This document shows, piece by piece, positions 1 to 8,300 of a stretch of 36,255 nt of DNA. Position 1 is the first letter of the stretch. Each line of letters starts with the position of its first letter. Source of the DNA: JANWZL01 sp037445185 (GTDB taxonomy: Bacteria > Pseudomonadota > Gammaproteobacteria > Burkholderiales > Thiobacillaceae); assembly GCA_037445185.1 (NCBI GenBank), contig JBBIKZ010000010.1, positions 1 through 36,255 on the forward strand. Direction: 5' to 3'. Both the position numbers and the translations under genes were made by a program. Below the pieces are notes generated by a model. The model was not told the origin of the DNA, did no database searches, and worked only from the letters and a program-made list of their open reading frames with translations.

Positions 1-2
1 TA

Positions 3-203
3 ATCAGCGTTTCCCTGGATGTCAAACAGACCCCTGTATACATCATCGGTTTCCGGGCGAAAAACATGAAGGGGCAGCGCGCGACTGCCGGTCAGCGCAC
101 CGGGGCGGGCGCCACCCGCATGCCTGCCGAGGTCATGGCAAAGGCGTCTGCCTACATGCGCCGGCCGTCCACCCCACCCGAGCACCGGACGACGGCCGCA
201 TGA
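3..203 (+). CDS. C-terminal fragment of an unidentified protein (5' end outside window)
   Basis: The frame is open from the left edge to a TGA at 201-203 and gives 66 residues without a start, so this is the tail of a gene that begins outside the window. The first 16 or so residues (ISVSLDVKQTPVYIIG) look like paired beta-strands. The S-L-x-x-K-x-T-P-V-Y-I-I pattern resembles C-terminal beta-sandwich strands of some glycoside hydrolases, but this is only a resemblance. The remaining 45 residues are Ala/Arg/Gly-rich with no recognisable domain. The tail runs towards the HAD gene on the other strand, and the two stop codons are 17 bp apart. Function is not assigned; the call could be wrong because the fragment is short. 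Confidence 0.4.
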   Translation: MSVSLDVKQTPVYIIGFRAKNMKGQRATAGQRTGAGATRMPAEVMAKASAYMRRPSTPPEHRTTAA

Positions 204-220
204 CCCCATCGAGCGGCCGG

Positions 221-1069
221 TCACAACAAGGCCTGCAGCGATGTGACCTGGTAGGTGGGCAGCGGACCGCCACCGCCGGCGGCTGCCCCGGGCGGCGAGA
301 CGCCCCCCAGGACCAGCACGGAATCGATGCCGAAATCGTTGGCGCCCTGGATATCGGTCTCCAGCTGATCGCCGATCATCACCAGCCGCCGGCTGGCGGC
401 CGCCGCCGCGGCCGCCTGGAACAGGGCCGGATGGGGTTTGCCCAGACGCACGAAGCGCAGATCGTCACGGCCGGGATAGCGCCGCGCCAGCACCGCCTCC
501 AGGACCAGGGCGAGACTGCCGGCGGTGATGCCAAACCCGCGACGCATGGGATAGATGAGGTCCGGATTCGGCAGCACGAGGGGGATGCGCAGGCCGCTGT
601 CCAGCTTGTCGATGAGGGCGCTGATGACCTCATCCAGCGTCTCTGGCAGGGGATAGCCCGCCTGGTCGGCCAGCACCAGCACGTCGAAGTCCTCCCCCGG
701 TCGCACGGGTCGCCCCCCGGCCCGTTCGACGTAGACACGGCTGTCCTCCGGCCCCAGCACCAGGGTCCTTCTGCCCACGAGGTCGTGGGCTGCGTAGTAG
801 TCCGTCAGGAGCATCCCGGAGGTGAGGATGCAATTGGGGGCCACCTCCAGACCAAACCCCCGGTAGCGCTCGGCGGCATGCTCGGGCAGCCGGGCGGCCG
901 TATTGGACAGCAACCAATAGGGCACGCCCTGCCGGTTCAACCGCTCGAGCACGGCGGCGGCGCCGGGCAGGGCGCCGTCGAGACTGACCAGCACCCCGTA
1001 GGCATCCAGCAGGAGGGCGTCGTACTGCTCGATCAGCCTGTCGAGGGTCACGCGCGGAAGGGTCTGCAT
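221..1069 (-). CDS. HAD superfamily hydrolase, subfamily IIA (NagD-like phosphatase)
   Basis: A 282-residue cytosolic HAD-IIA (NagD/TIGR01459-like) phosphatase. Motif I is at residues 19-27 (LLLDAYGVL) with the nucleophile Asp22. Motif II is Ser55-Asn56 in LLSNTAAR, motif III is Lys211 in LGKPHP, and motif IV is G233-D234 and T238-D239 in MIGDQLETDI. The second Asp of the usual DxD is Tyr24, an aromatic residue as in the DxWGV-type members of this subfamily, so general-acid chemistry may differ from classical HAD phosphatases. Residues 80-200 form the C2-type cap expected for substrate choice. The substrate cannot be read from sequence; sugar phosphates or nucleotide-like phosphates are usual. 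Start is ATG at 1069. It is transcribed away from the transglycosylase gene, across a 324-bp gap. Confidence 0.85.
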   Translation of the reverse strand: MQTLPRVTLDRLIEQYDALLLDAYGVLVSLDGALPGAAAVLERLNRQGVPYWLLSNTAARLPEHAAERYRGFGLEVAPNCILTSGMLLTDYYAAHDLVGRRTLVLGPEDSRVYVERAGGRPVRPGEDFDVLVLADQAGYPLPETLDEVISALIDKLDSGLRIPLVLPNPDLIYPMRRGFGITAGSLALVLEAVLARRYPGRDDLRFVRLGKPHPALFQAAAAAAASRRLVMIGDQLETDIQGANDFGIDSVLVLGGVSPPGAAAGGGGPLPTYQVTSLQALL

Positions 1070-1109
1070 GCTGCGTGGCGATGAACGAGAACCGGATCAT
1101 CATCCCAGA

Positions 1110-1384
1110 TTGTCCATTAGGACGCGGGAGGGCACGCCGCCCATGGTCGAGGCAGTTCGCGCGCGACTGTAGCAGGCGAGGTTGTACACCTCGCCGAGAA
1201 AACGAGCGGGGATACTCTCCTCATCCCCGCGAGTCTCAAGCAAGCGAAGCGCAGTGGCCAGTTGCGCGCAAAATGGCCGGCCACGGGCAAGCGAGGCCCG
1301 CGTAGGCCATCACGTTGTCTCGAAAGCTGAGATACTCGCATATGCTGACTGTCGATAGATGGCACGGGCCGGTCTAATGGACAA
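1110..1384. repeat. 275-bp structured non-coding element with 11-bp terminal inverted repeats
   Basis: This covers most of the 324-bp gap between the HAD gene and the transglycosylase gene; I see no convincing gene in it. TTGTCCATTAG at 1110-1120 is exactly repeated in inverse at 1374-1384. Inside are strong palindromes: 1175-1195 (7-bp stem GGCGAGG around TTGTACA), 1206-1230 (8-bp stem GCGGGGAT with a 9-nt loop), and a TGGCCGGCCA palindrome near 1274-1283. A 10-bp direct repeat AAGCTGAGAT occurs at 1324-1333 and 1383-1392, the second copy ending just before the mltB-type start codon. No clear target-site duplication flanks the termini. It could be a MITE-like element, a long structured leader, or a regulatory region; nothing in the sequence decides between these. 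Confidence 0.5.
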
Positions 1385-1393
1385 GCTGAGATC

Positions 1394-2752
1394 ATGCCAA
1401 TATCACCTCCTCATGACGAGTCCGCCATCGGCCAGGCCGCCGCGACCACAACCCCAGCCCTCCGCCGCCGCCAATTCATGCTGCTGATCGCCGCCCTCTG
1501 GCTCCTCTTCGCCCTGCCCACACGGGCCTTCGCCGAATCCCCCGCACCCGATTTCGCCGCGTGGCTGGACGGCGTGCGCAAGGAGGCCCTGGCGCGCGGC
1601 ATCGGCCAGGCGACCCTGGACCAGGTCCTCACCGGACTCTCGCCCATCCCCAGGGTGATCGAACTGGACCAGCGGCAACCGGAATTGGTCGAGGCGTTTC
1701 TCGATTATCTCGACCGCCGCGTCACCCCCAGCCGCATCGAGGAGGGTCGCCGGCAGCTCGAGCAGCAGCGTGCCCTGCTGGAGGACATCGAGCGCCAGTA
1801 TGGCATCCCGCCGCACATCCTGGTCGCCCTCTGGGGCCTGGAGACCAACTATGGCGGCCATCTGGGCGATTTCCCGGTGCCTGCCGCCCTGGCCACGCTC
1901 GCCTTCGACCCGCGGCGCAGCCGCTTCTTCCGCGAGCAGCTGTTCGACGCCCTGGCCATCCTGGAGGGCGGTCACATCAGCCCCGAGGCGATGAAGGGTT
2001 CCTGGGCCGGCGCCATGGGCCATCTGCAATTCATGCCTTCCACCTACATCGGCTACGCCGTGGATGCAGACGGCGACGGCCGCAAGGACCTCTGGGCCTC
2101 CCTGCCCGACGCCTTCGCCTCGGCCGCCAACTACTTGAGGCGGCTGGGCTGGCGCAGCGACGAGCTGTGGGGGCAGGAGGTCCGCGTGCCCGAGGGGTTC
2201 GACTGGCAACTGGCCCGCCTGGACGTGACCAAACCGGTCAACGCCTGGTCTGCCCTGGGGGTGACGCAGGCGGACGGCAGCCCCCTGCCCCGCTCCGAAC
2301 TCGCCGGCGCCATCCTCCTGCCGCAAGGCCACAAAGGCCCTGCCTTCCTGGTCTACCCGAATTTCAACCTGATCTTGAACTGGAACCGTTCCCTGAGTTA
2401 CGCCCTGGCGGTCGGCATCCTCTCCGACCGGCTACGCGGCATGCCCGAACTGCGCCAGGGTCAGGCGGCGCGGCATGAGCGCCTGACCCGCCAGCAGGTC
2501 GTCGACCTGCAGCGACAGCTCGCGGCCCTGGGCTTCGAGCCTGGCGAGGCCGACGGCGTCATCGGCGCGCGCACCCGCACGGCGCTCAAGGCCTTCCAAC
2601 GCAGCGTCGGTCTGCCGCAGGACGGCTACCCGTCTCCCGAGGTGCTGGCGCGCGTCCAGGCCGAGGCCGTAAGCCGCGGATTGGCGGCAGCCGATCCCAT
2701 GGCCGCCGGCGGGACGGTGGCGAACAAGGCCGGATCGACCCCCGGACCATGA
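1394..2752 (+). CDS. Lytic murein transglycosylase, MltB family, with peptidoglycan-binding domain
   Basis: A 452-residue periplasmic enzyme that cleaves the MurNAc-GlcNAc bond of peptidoglycan, giving 1,6-anhydro ends. The N-terminus has R24-R25-R26-Q-F-M before a hydrophobic stretch and a likely cleavage site after AFA (residue 47). There is no lipobox Cys, so it should be soluble rather than lipid-anchored as E. coli MltB is. The SLT-like catalytic domain spans about 50-370. The expected catalytic Glu is E150 in ALWGLETNYGG, and the substrate-groove segment GAMGHLQFMPSTY follows near 210. A PG_binding_1 domain lies near 388-435 (LTRQQVVDLQRQL onward, with DGVIGARTRTALKAFQ). The ATG at 1394 is chosen because starting later removes the Arg-rich n-region of the signal; the ribosome site (CTGAGAT) is weak. 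It is the first gene of a plus-strand group. Confidence 0.9.
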   Translation: MPISPPHDESAIGQAAATTTPALRRRQFMLLIAALWLLFALPTRAFAESPAPDFAAWLDGVRKEALARGIGQATLDQVLTGLSPIPRVIELDQRQPELVEAFLDYLDRRVTPSRIEEGRRQLEQQRALLEDIERQYGIPPHILVALWGLETNYGGHLGDFPVPAALATLAFDPRRSRFFREQLFDALAILEGGHISPEAMKGSWAGAMGHLQFMPSTYIGYAVDADGDGRKDLWASLPDAFASAANYLRRLGWRSDELWGQEVRVPEGFDWQLARLDVTKPVNAWSALGVTQADGSPLPRSELAGAILLPQGHKGPAFLVYPNFNLILNWNRSLSYALAVGILSDRLRGMPELRQGQAARHERLTRQQVVDLQRQLAALGFEPGEADGVIGARTRTALKAFQRSVGLPQDGYPSPEVLARVQAEAVSRGLAAADPMAAGGTVANKAGSTPGP

Positions 2753-2895
2753 GCGTCCGGAGGGCCGTGCCGACAGCGGGAACTTGACGCCTCTGTCCTG
2801 AGCGCGCAATCTGCCGGACAGAACCCCCCTCTCACGGACTGACTTCATCCTCACCCGCAGGCGGCCCCTTCTGCACGACGACCGAGCGAGTCCTC

Positions 2896-3453
2896 ATGTT
2901 ACCGACCCTACCCGCGCCCCTGAGCCAAGCCGAGCTGCTGAGGCTAGACGCCTTCCTGCATTCCTCCGCCTGCGGACGCGACGCCATGGGCCTGTCTTAT
3001 GCGCATGGTTTTCTCACCGCCGTGGCGAGCGGTCCCGAACGCCTCGATCCCGGCGAGTGGCTGCGCCTGGTCTTCGACGAGCCGGTATTCGCAGACGGCG
3101 CCCAGGCCGATGACATGCTCGGTCTGGCGATGCGGCTATACCAGGACATCGAGACCAGCCTGGACCGCCCGGGCCACTTCCGTCCTGTGCTCGACTTCCG
3201 GCGCAATGCGGCGGGCGAGCCGATCGTGGACGCCTCGGCCTGGTGCCGCGGCTATCGGGCCGGGATGACCGTGTGCGAGGAACAGTGGGCCCTCCACGGC
3301 GGGCAACCGCTGCGCGCCCTGCTGGCCACCATCCACACCCTGGCACTCCATCCCGCACCGGCCCTCGGCGCCCTGAACCGCGAGCTCTGCGACCGGTTGC
3401 CGCAGACGGCGGAGGCCATCTATCGCTACTGGCGGGCGGAGGCGGCGGCCTGA
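2896..3453 (+). CDS. UPF0149 / YecA-YgfB family protein
   Basis: A 185-residue protein of the UPF0149 (YgfB/YecA) family. The N-terminal part (LSQAELLRLDAFLHS, residues 8-22, then GLSYAHGFLTAVASGP near 32-47) and the central segment (DASAWCRGYRAGM near 112-124) follow the family pattern. Members are small all-helical cytosolic proteins of poorly defined function; some YecA members carry a C-terminal SEC-C zinc motif, which is absent here. The stop codon overlaps the start of the next gene (TGATG at 3451-3455), so the two are almost certainly translationally coupled. The downstream gene encodes a separate zinc-ribbon protein, which might supply in trans a zinc module like the one missing here; that is inference. 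The start at 2896 has a weak purine-rich site (GAGCGAG). Confidence 0.85.
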   Translation: MLPTLPAPLSQAELLRLDAFLHSSACGRDAMGLSYAHGFLTAVASGPERLDPGEWLRLVFDEPVFADGAQADDMLGLAMRLYQDIETSLDRPGHFRPVLDFRRNAAGEPIVDASAWCRGYRAGMTVCEEQWALHGGQPLRALLATIHTLALHPAPALGALNRELCDRLPQTAEAIYRYWRAEAAA

Positions 3454-3818
3454 TGGCCGATCGCTGGCAATGCTGGCGCTGCGGCGCCGATCTGGCCGAC
3501 GTCCCCAGGCCGTACGGTCGCTATGCGCAATGTCCGGCCTGCCGGGCGGACCTGCATGTTTGTCTGATGTGCAAGCACCACGACCCGAACAAGGCGAAAC
3601 ACTGTCGGGAACTGGGTGCGGATGAGGTCAGGGACAAGGCGCGGGCGAACCCCTGTGAATGGTTCGAGGCGCGTCCGGGCGCCCACACACCCAGGTCCGC
3701 GCCCTCGCCCACTTGCGCACGCAGCGAACTCGACGCCCTGTTCGGCAACTCCGCCGGCGCAGACCCTGCCACACCGACACGTGCCACCCTGGACGACCTG
3801 TTCGGCGGCAAAGCCTGA
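3453..3818 (+). CDS. Small double zinc-ribbon protein with two LDxLFG motifs
   Basis: A 121-residue protein starting at the ATG that overlaps the YecA-family stop codon by one base. Eight cysteines are spaced as two metal sites: C7-x2-C10 with C27-x2-C30, then C37-x2-C40 with C51 and C68. Histidines 42-43 sit beside the second site. After the Cys-rich half comes a Ser/Pro/Ala-rich linker and two copies of a short hydrophobic motif, ELDALFG (92-98) and TLDDLFG (112-118). I believe similar short proteins occur in other gammaproteobacteria, but I do not know a function. The repeated LDxLFG motifs look like linear peptide-binding motifs on a flexible tail, so an adaptor role is possible (inference). 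Confidence 0.8.
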   Translation: MADRWQCWRCGADLADVPRPYGRYAQCPACRADLHVCLMCKHHDPNKAKHCRELGADEVRDKARANPCEWFEARPGAHTPRSAPSPTCARSELDALFGNSAGADPATPTRATLDDLFGGKA

Positions 3819-3835
3819 GGCGACGCAGCCGCGGC

Positions 3836-4324
3836 TCACTCGTAGTGGATGAAGTCCTCGGCCTGGGCGTCTTCACCGTAACGGTCGATGAGGTCCTCCA
3901 GCTCCTCGTACAGGGTCTCGTCCTCGTCTTCGTCGAGGCCCCCCTCGCCCACTAGATGGGCCACCAGGCCTTCGTCCATGGCCTCCATCACGTCGCCCAG
4001 CGTGGGCGGCCGGCTGGCCTCTTCCATCACCGCCTCGATGACCCGGCTCAGGGCCTCGCTGGCCGTGCGCTTGAGAAAATCGCTGGCCGGCGCCTCGACG
4101 CCGAACTCGTCGATAAGGCTGTCCAACTCGGCGAGCAGGGTCTCGCTCGTCTCCGGATGCAGCCGGTCGGCGTCATAGTGCTCTCCCGCCTCCCCCGTGG
4201 CCAGGGCGGCGCGCACCGAGCCGAGGGTGGCGGTCTCAAGGGCGTCTGGATTGCTGGCATACGCCTCGAGAAGCTCGGCCAGCTCGGGTGAAACCCGACT
4301 GGAAACATCGATGCTGCGGATCAT
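3836..4324 (-). CDS. Acidic protein with a 75-residue internal duplication, unknown function
   Basis: A 162-residue, strongly acidic, probably helical cytosolic protein I do not recognise. Residues 61-85 and 136-160 match at 13 of 25 positions (both have ETL, EL, LID, G, A, A and DF in register). TLGSV at 33-37 matches TLGDV at 108-112 at the same 75-residue offset. The protein therefore looks like two diverged copies of one unit, about 11-85 and 86-160. There are no Cys residues, no signal peptide and no membrane segment. The ATG at 4324 has a good upstream AAGGGG site, and a sigma70-like promoter lies about 50-80 bp upstream. It is convergent with the zinc-ribbon gene (17 bp between stops). 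Confidence 0.75.
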   Translation of the reverse strand: MIRSIDVSSRVSPELAELLEAYASNPDALETATLGSVRAALATGEAGEHYDADRLHPETSETLLAELDSLIDEFGVEAPASDFLKRTASEALSRVIEAVMEEASRPPTLGDVMEAMDEGLVAHLVGEGGLDEDEDETLYEELEDLIDRYGEDAQAEDFIHYE

Positions 4325-4375
4325 GGTGGTTACCCCTTAATCGGTCGGTTGTAGCGGGGCCTCGCCCCTTCTTTC

Positions 4376-4403
4376 TTTGTAACAAGCGGCACGCCGTCGT
4401 CAA
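4376..4403 (-). promoter_or_regulatory. Candidate sigma70 promoter for the acidic-repeat protein gene
   Basis: Read on the minus strand, TTGACG (4403-4398) is followed after 16 bp by TACAAA (4381-4376). The -35 matches consensus at 5 of 6 positions and the -10 at 4 of 6. The predicted start point near 4369 leaves a leader of about 45 nt before the ATG at 4324. This is a motif match only. Confidence 0.4.
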
Positions 4404-4504
4404 GTCTGGCGGCTGGGGGCGGCGGCAACGATGCTATCCTGAACATGCGGCTGGCGCCCCGCGCAGAGGGTGGGGCACCCGTCCTTGAGGCAGGTGAGGA
4501 CATC

Positions 4505-5314
4505 ATGCACAGGACGGTCATATCGAGCGACGATCTCGCCATCCTGCGGGACGCCTACACCCATCTCGAACATCCCAGCCTGGCCGCGCGCCTGACCAAT
4601 TTCGTCGGCCTGCCCGTGGAACGAGGCATCAGGCTGCTGCCGAAGAACTGGTACGAAGGGCAGCGCCAGGGCACCCAGCGGGCTCTGCTCCGGGCCCTGG
4701 ACTGGGCGATCCTCTCGCTCGAGGCCGAGACGCGTCCGATGCCGGTCCCGCAAGAGGGTCAACACAAATTGCTGAGCGCCGCCTCTGGCGCCCTGGGCGG
4801 ATTTTTCGGGCTGCCCGCGGTGCTGGCCGAATTGCCGGTGTCGACCATGCTGACCCTGCGGGCCATCGCCGACATCGCCCGCGGCGAGGGGGAAGACCTG
4901 TCCAGCCTGGAGAGGCGCCTCGCCTGCGTCGAGGTCCTCGCCCTGGGCGGCCGCACCGACGAGGACGACGCGGCGGAGACCGGCTACTACGGCATCCGCC
5001 TCGCGCTGGCGGTGCACCTCTCGCGCGTCCCGGAGCGGGTGCTGCAACATGGCATCCTGAAGCCGTCACACCCCGCGCTGGTGGAATTGCTCGCCAGCAT
5101 CGCCGCACGCTTCGGCATCGTCGTGACGGAAAAGACGGCGGTGCAGATGCTGCCCATCCTGGGCGCGCTCAGCGACGCCCTCGTCAATCTGGTCTTCATC
5201 CAGCACTTCCAGGACGTGGCGCGTGCCCATTTCACCGTGCGGCGTCTGGAGCGGACCTACGGCGCCGACCTGGTGCGCGAGGCCTATCGCCGGCTGGGCG
5301 AGGCGGAGGGTTGA
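4505..5314 (+). CDS. EcsC family protein
   Basis: A 269-residue protein of the EcsC family, named after the third gene of the Bacillus ecsABC locus; the molecular role is unknown. Family features are the hydrophobic, Gly-rich stretch at about 89-111 (LSAASGALGGFFGLPAVLAELP), followed by a helical segment with IADIARGEGEDL (121-132), and a C-terminal hydrophobic helix ending in RLERTYG. It may associate with the membrane, but there is no signal peptide. The ATG at 4505 is preferred over an in-frame ATG at 4445 because AGGTGAGG lies just before it. The last 31 bp (5284-5314) overlap the end of the convergent RND gene. No partner gene suggests a pathway. Confidence 0.8.
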   Translation: MHRTVISSDDLAILRDAYTHLEHPSLAARLTNFVGLPVERGIRLLPKNWYEGQRQGTQRALLRALDWAILSLEAETRPMPVPQEGQHKLLSAASGALGGFFGLPAVLAELPVSTMLTLRAIADIARGEGEDLSSLERRLACVEVLALGGRTDEDDAAETGYYGIRLALAVHLSRVPERVLQHGILKPSHPALVELLASIAARFGIVVTEKTAVQMLPILGALSDALVNLVFIQHFQDVARAHFTVRRLERTYGADLVREAYRRLGEAEG

Positions 5315-8300
5315 GCGGGGTAGAGGCGCCGCCACCAGCGCATGAAGGGCTCGTGCACGGACTCGTAGAACGAGAGCATGGCCGGCAGCCAGAACAGGGT
5401 GACGAGGGTGGTCAGCGCCAGACCGAAGGTGATGCTGGTGGCCATGGGGATGAGGAACTGGGCCTGCAGCGACCGCTCCGCCATGAGGCCGGAGAGCCCG
5501 CCGATGGTGGTCAGCGAGGTGAGCAGGATGGCCCTGAAGCGCAGGCAGGCGGCATTGATCAGGGCCTCGCGCACGGCCACCCCCTCTTCGCGCTGATGAC
5601 GATAGAACTCGGTCAGGATGATGGAGTCGTTGACGACGATGCCGGACAGGCCGAACAGGCCGAACAGTGACAACACGGTCAGATCGAGCCCCATCACCCA
5701 ATGGCCGAAGATGGCCCCGCCGAGGCCGAAGGGGATGGCGAGCATGATGATCAGCGGCCAGCCATAGTGGGCGAAGACCCAGGTGAGGATGAGATAGATC
5801 AGCGTCAGGCCGAGGATCAGGCCCATGCGCATGTCCGCCAGGGTCTGCCGCTGATCGGCAGCCCGGCCCTCGAAGGACCAGCGCACCCCATAGCGGTCCG
5901 TCAAAGCGCGCAGGGTGGTGTCGGCCAGGGTGGCGAGGATCTCGTTGGTATTGGCCACGGCGCTGTTGACCTGGGCGTTGACCTCCACCGCCAGCTGTGT
6001 CTCGGCATGGCGCAGTGCCTCGAACCCCTGCCGGCTCTGCCAGCTCGCCACCGTCGCCAGCGGCACCCAGCTCCCGTCCGGGGCGCGCACCGTGAGGCGA
6101 TCCAGACTGGCCAGGCTCACGCGTTCCGCCTCCGGCAGGCGCACCCGTACCTGCACCTCCTCCGGTCCGTCCTGGAAGAGCTGCACCAGGCGGCCGTCGT
6201 AGGCGTCCCGTAGCTGACGCGCGAGCTCCTCCACGGTGAAGCCCAGCGCCTCGCCGGCGGGCGTGAGCCGGAAGAGGAGCTGCTCGCGCCCGTAGGGCAT
6301 GTCGTCTTCGATGCCATACACGCCCGGGATCTGACGCAGCACGGCCTGCAGGTCCAGCGCCGCCTGCTTCAGCGTGTGCGCGTCACGGCCGGTGAGCCGC
6401 ACCTGGATGTCGGAACCGGGCGGTCCGGCGCGGCGGGGGGCGACGACGAAGGTCTCCATGCCGGCAGGGATCTGGATGCGCGACTGCCATGCCCGCACGA
6501 ATTCATCGGTGCGCACCTCGCGGTGGTCCGAGGGGATGAGCTCCACGCTCATGGACCCGAACTGGTCGCCCTGACGCACCTGGGTGTCGCCCGCCAGCGC
6601 CCCACTGCGGCTGACCGTCTGCGCGATCAGCTTCACGCCGTAGCTTCGTTCGGTCTCCTCCAGGGTCTGGCGCAGGTGATCGAGGAAGGCATCCACCCGT
6701 TCGCGCGGTGTGCCGCTGGCGAAGGTGGCGTTGGCGAAGATCATGTAGGGCTCTGGCGTGGGGAAGAAGGTGAATTTCACGCGGCCGCCGGCGATGAGTC
6801 CCACGCTCAGGACGAGCAGGGCGATGCCGGCGACCACCGTGCTCCCTCGCCATTCCACGGCCAGTGTCACCAGGCGCCGGAAGGGGCCGTCGCGCAACCG
6901 GTCGAAGCCATGCTCCAGGCGGGCGCGCAGGCGGCTCGCCCCCGCCGCGGTCTCGCGCGCGAAGGCGTCCCTGAGGTGCGCCGGCAGGATGAAGAAGCAC
7001 TCCACCACGGAGGCGAGCAGCACGCACACCATGACGAAGGGGATGTCGAACATGATGTTGCCGATCGGGCCGGACACCAGCATCAGCGGGATGAAGGCCG
7101 CCACGGTGGTGAGGCTGGAGGCCATCACCGGCCAGAACATCCTGCGCGCGCCGCCTTCGGCGGCAGCCAGCGGCGGCTCGCCCATGCGCCGGTGGGCATA
7201 GGCGTCCTCGCCGACGACGATGGCGTCGTCGACGATCACCCCCAGGGCCATGATCAGGGCGAACAGGCTCATCATGTTGATGGAACCCCCCATCACCCAC
7301 AGCACGGCCAGGGTGGCCATGAAGGCGGTGGGGATGCCCAGGGCCACCCACAGGGTGACCCGACCGTTGAGGAACAGCAGCAGGATGCCCACCACGATCA
7401 CCAGGCCCAGCAGGCCGTTCTTCACCAGCAGCGTGATGCGCTCGTCGATGAGGCTCCACTGCTCGTCGTAGACCATGAGCTCGACGGACTCGGGTAGCTG
7501 CGGCCGCGTCTCCTCCAGCCACTGGTGGAGGACCTGCGCCGCCTTGAGCGAGTGCCCCTGCTCCGCGCGCTTCAACTGCAGCTCCACGGCGGGGCGTCCG
7601 TCCACCTCGAGGAACTGGCTGCCCTCGCGCGCCTGCCGGCTGATCTGCGCCACCTGCCCCAGTTCGATGCGGGCCCCGGCCTCGGTCACCAGGGGCAGGT
7701 CGGCATAGTCGCGCGGGTCCTTGCGCAGGTTGACCCCCCGCACCTCACGCTGGACCTCCGCCTCGCCCAGCTTGCCTGCCGGTGCATCCCGGTTCACGGC
7801 CGTGAGACGCTGCGCCACCTGATCCAGGCTGAGCCCGAGACGTTCCAGCTCGCGCGCCGGGATGCTTATGGCGATCTCCTCGTCCGGCAGGCCCAGGATG
7901 TCGACCTTGTCCACGCCGCGCGCGAGCAACTCGCGCTCGAAACGGCGGGCCAGGCTGCGCAGTTCGGTGAGGCTCTCGCCCTTGACGAGCAGCCGGGCGA
8001 TGGGCTCGTAGCGCACCACCTTGGTGACCTCGGGCGGTTCGGCGTCACCGGGCAGATTGCGGAATTCGCTCACCGCCTGCTTCGCCTCGTCCAGCGCGGT
8101 GATGGGGTCGGTGCCCTCCTTCAGTTCCAGGGTGATGCTGGACAGACCCAGGCTGGAGGTGGAGGTGATCTTGTCCAGACCGGCGATGGTCTTGAGCTTC
8201 TGTTCCAGCGGTGTGGTGATGACCTCTTCCACATCCTCGGCCGCCGCGCCGCGCCATTCCACCCGCACGGTGATGACGTCCAGGTCGAAACTGGGGAAGA

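Noticed and set aside
37..55. CTGTATAC near the left edge, resembling half of a LexA box
   Set aside because: The second half (CAG after 10 bp) is CGG, and no SOS gene follows.
200..1084. A 294-codon plus-strand open frame opposite the HAD gene
   Set aside because: The minus-strand HAD protein has all family motifs; the plus frame is low-complexity Gly/Gln/His-rich.
1117..1395. Open frames on both strands within the 1110-1384 element
   Set aside because: They span the hairpins and inverted repeats, lack ribosome sites and show no domain features.
2792..2822. 7-bp inverted repeat TCTGTCC/GGACAGA with a 17-bp spacer between the transglycosylase and YecA-family genes
   Set aside because: It could be an operator or hairpin, but a 7-bp pair is expected by chance and there is no U-tract or known consensus.
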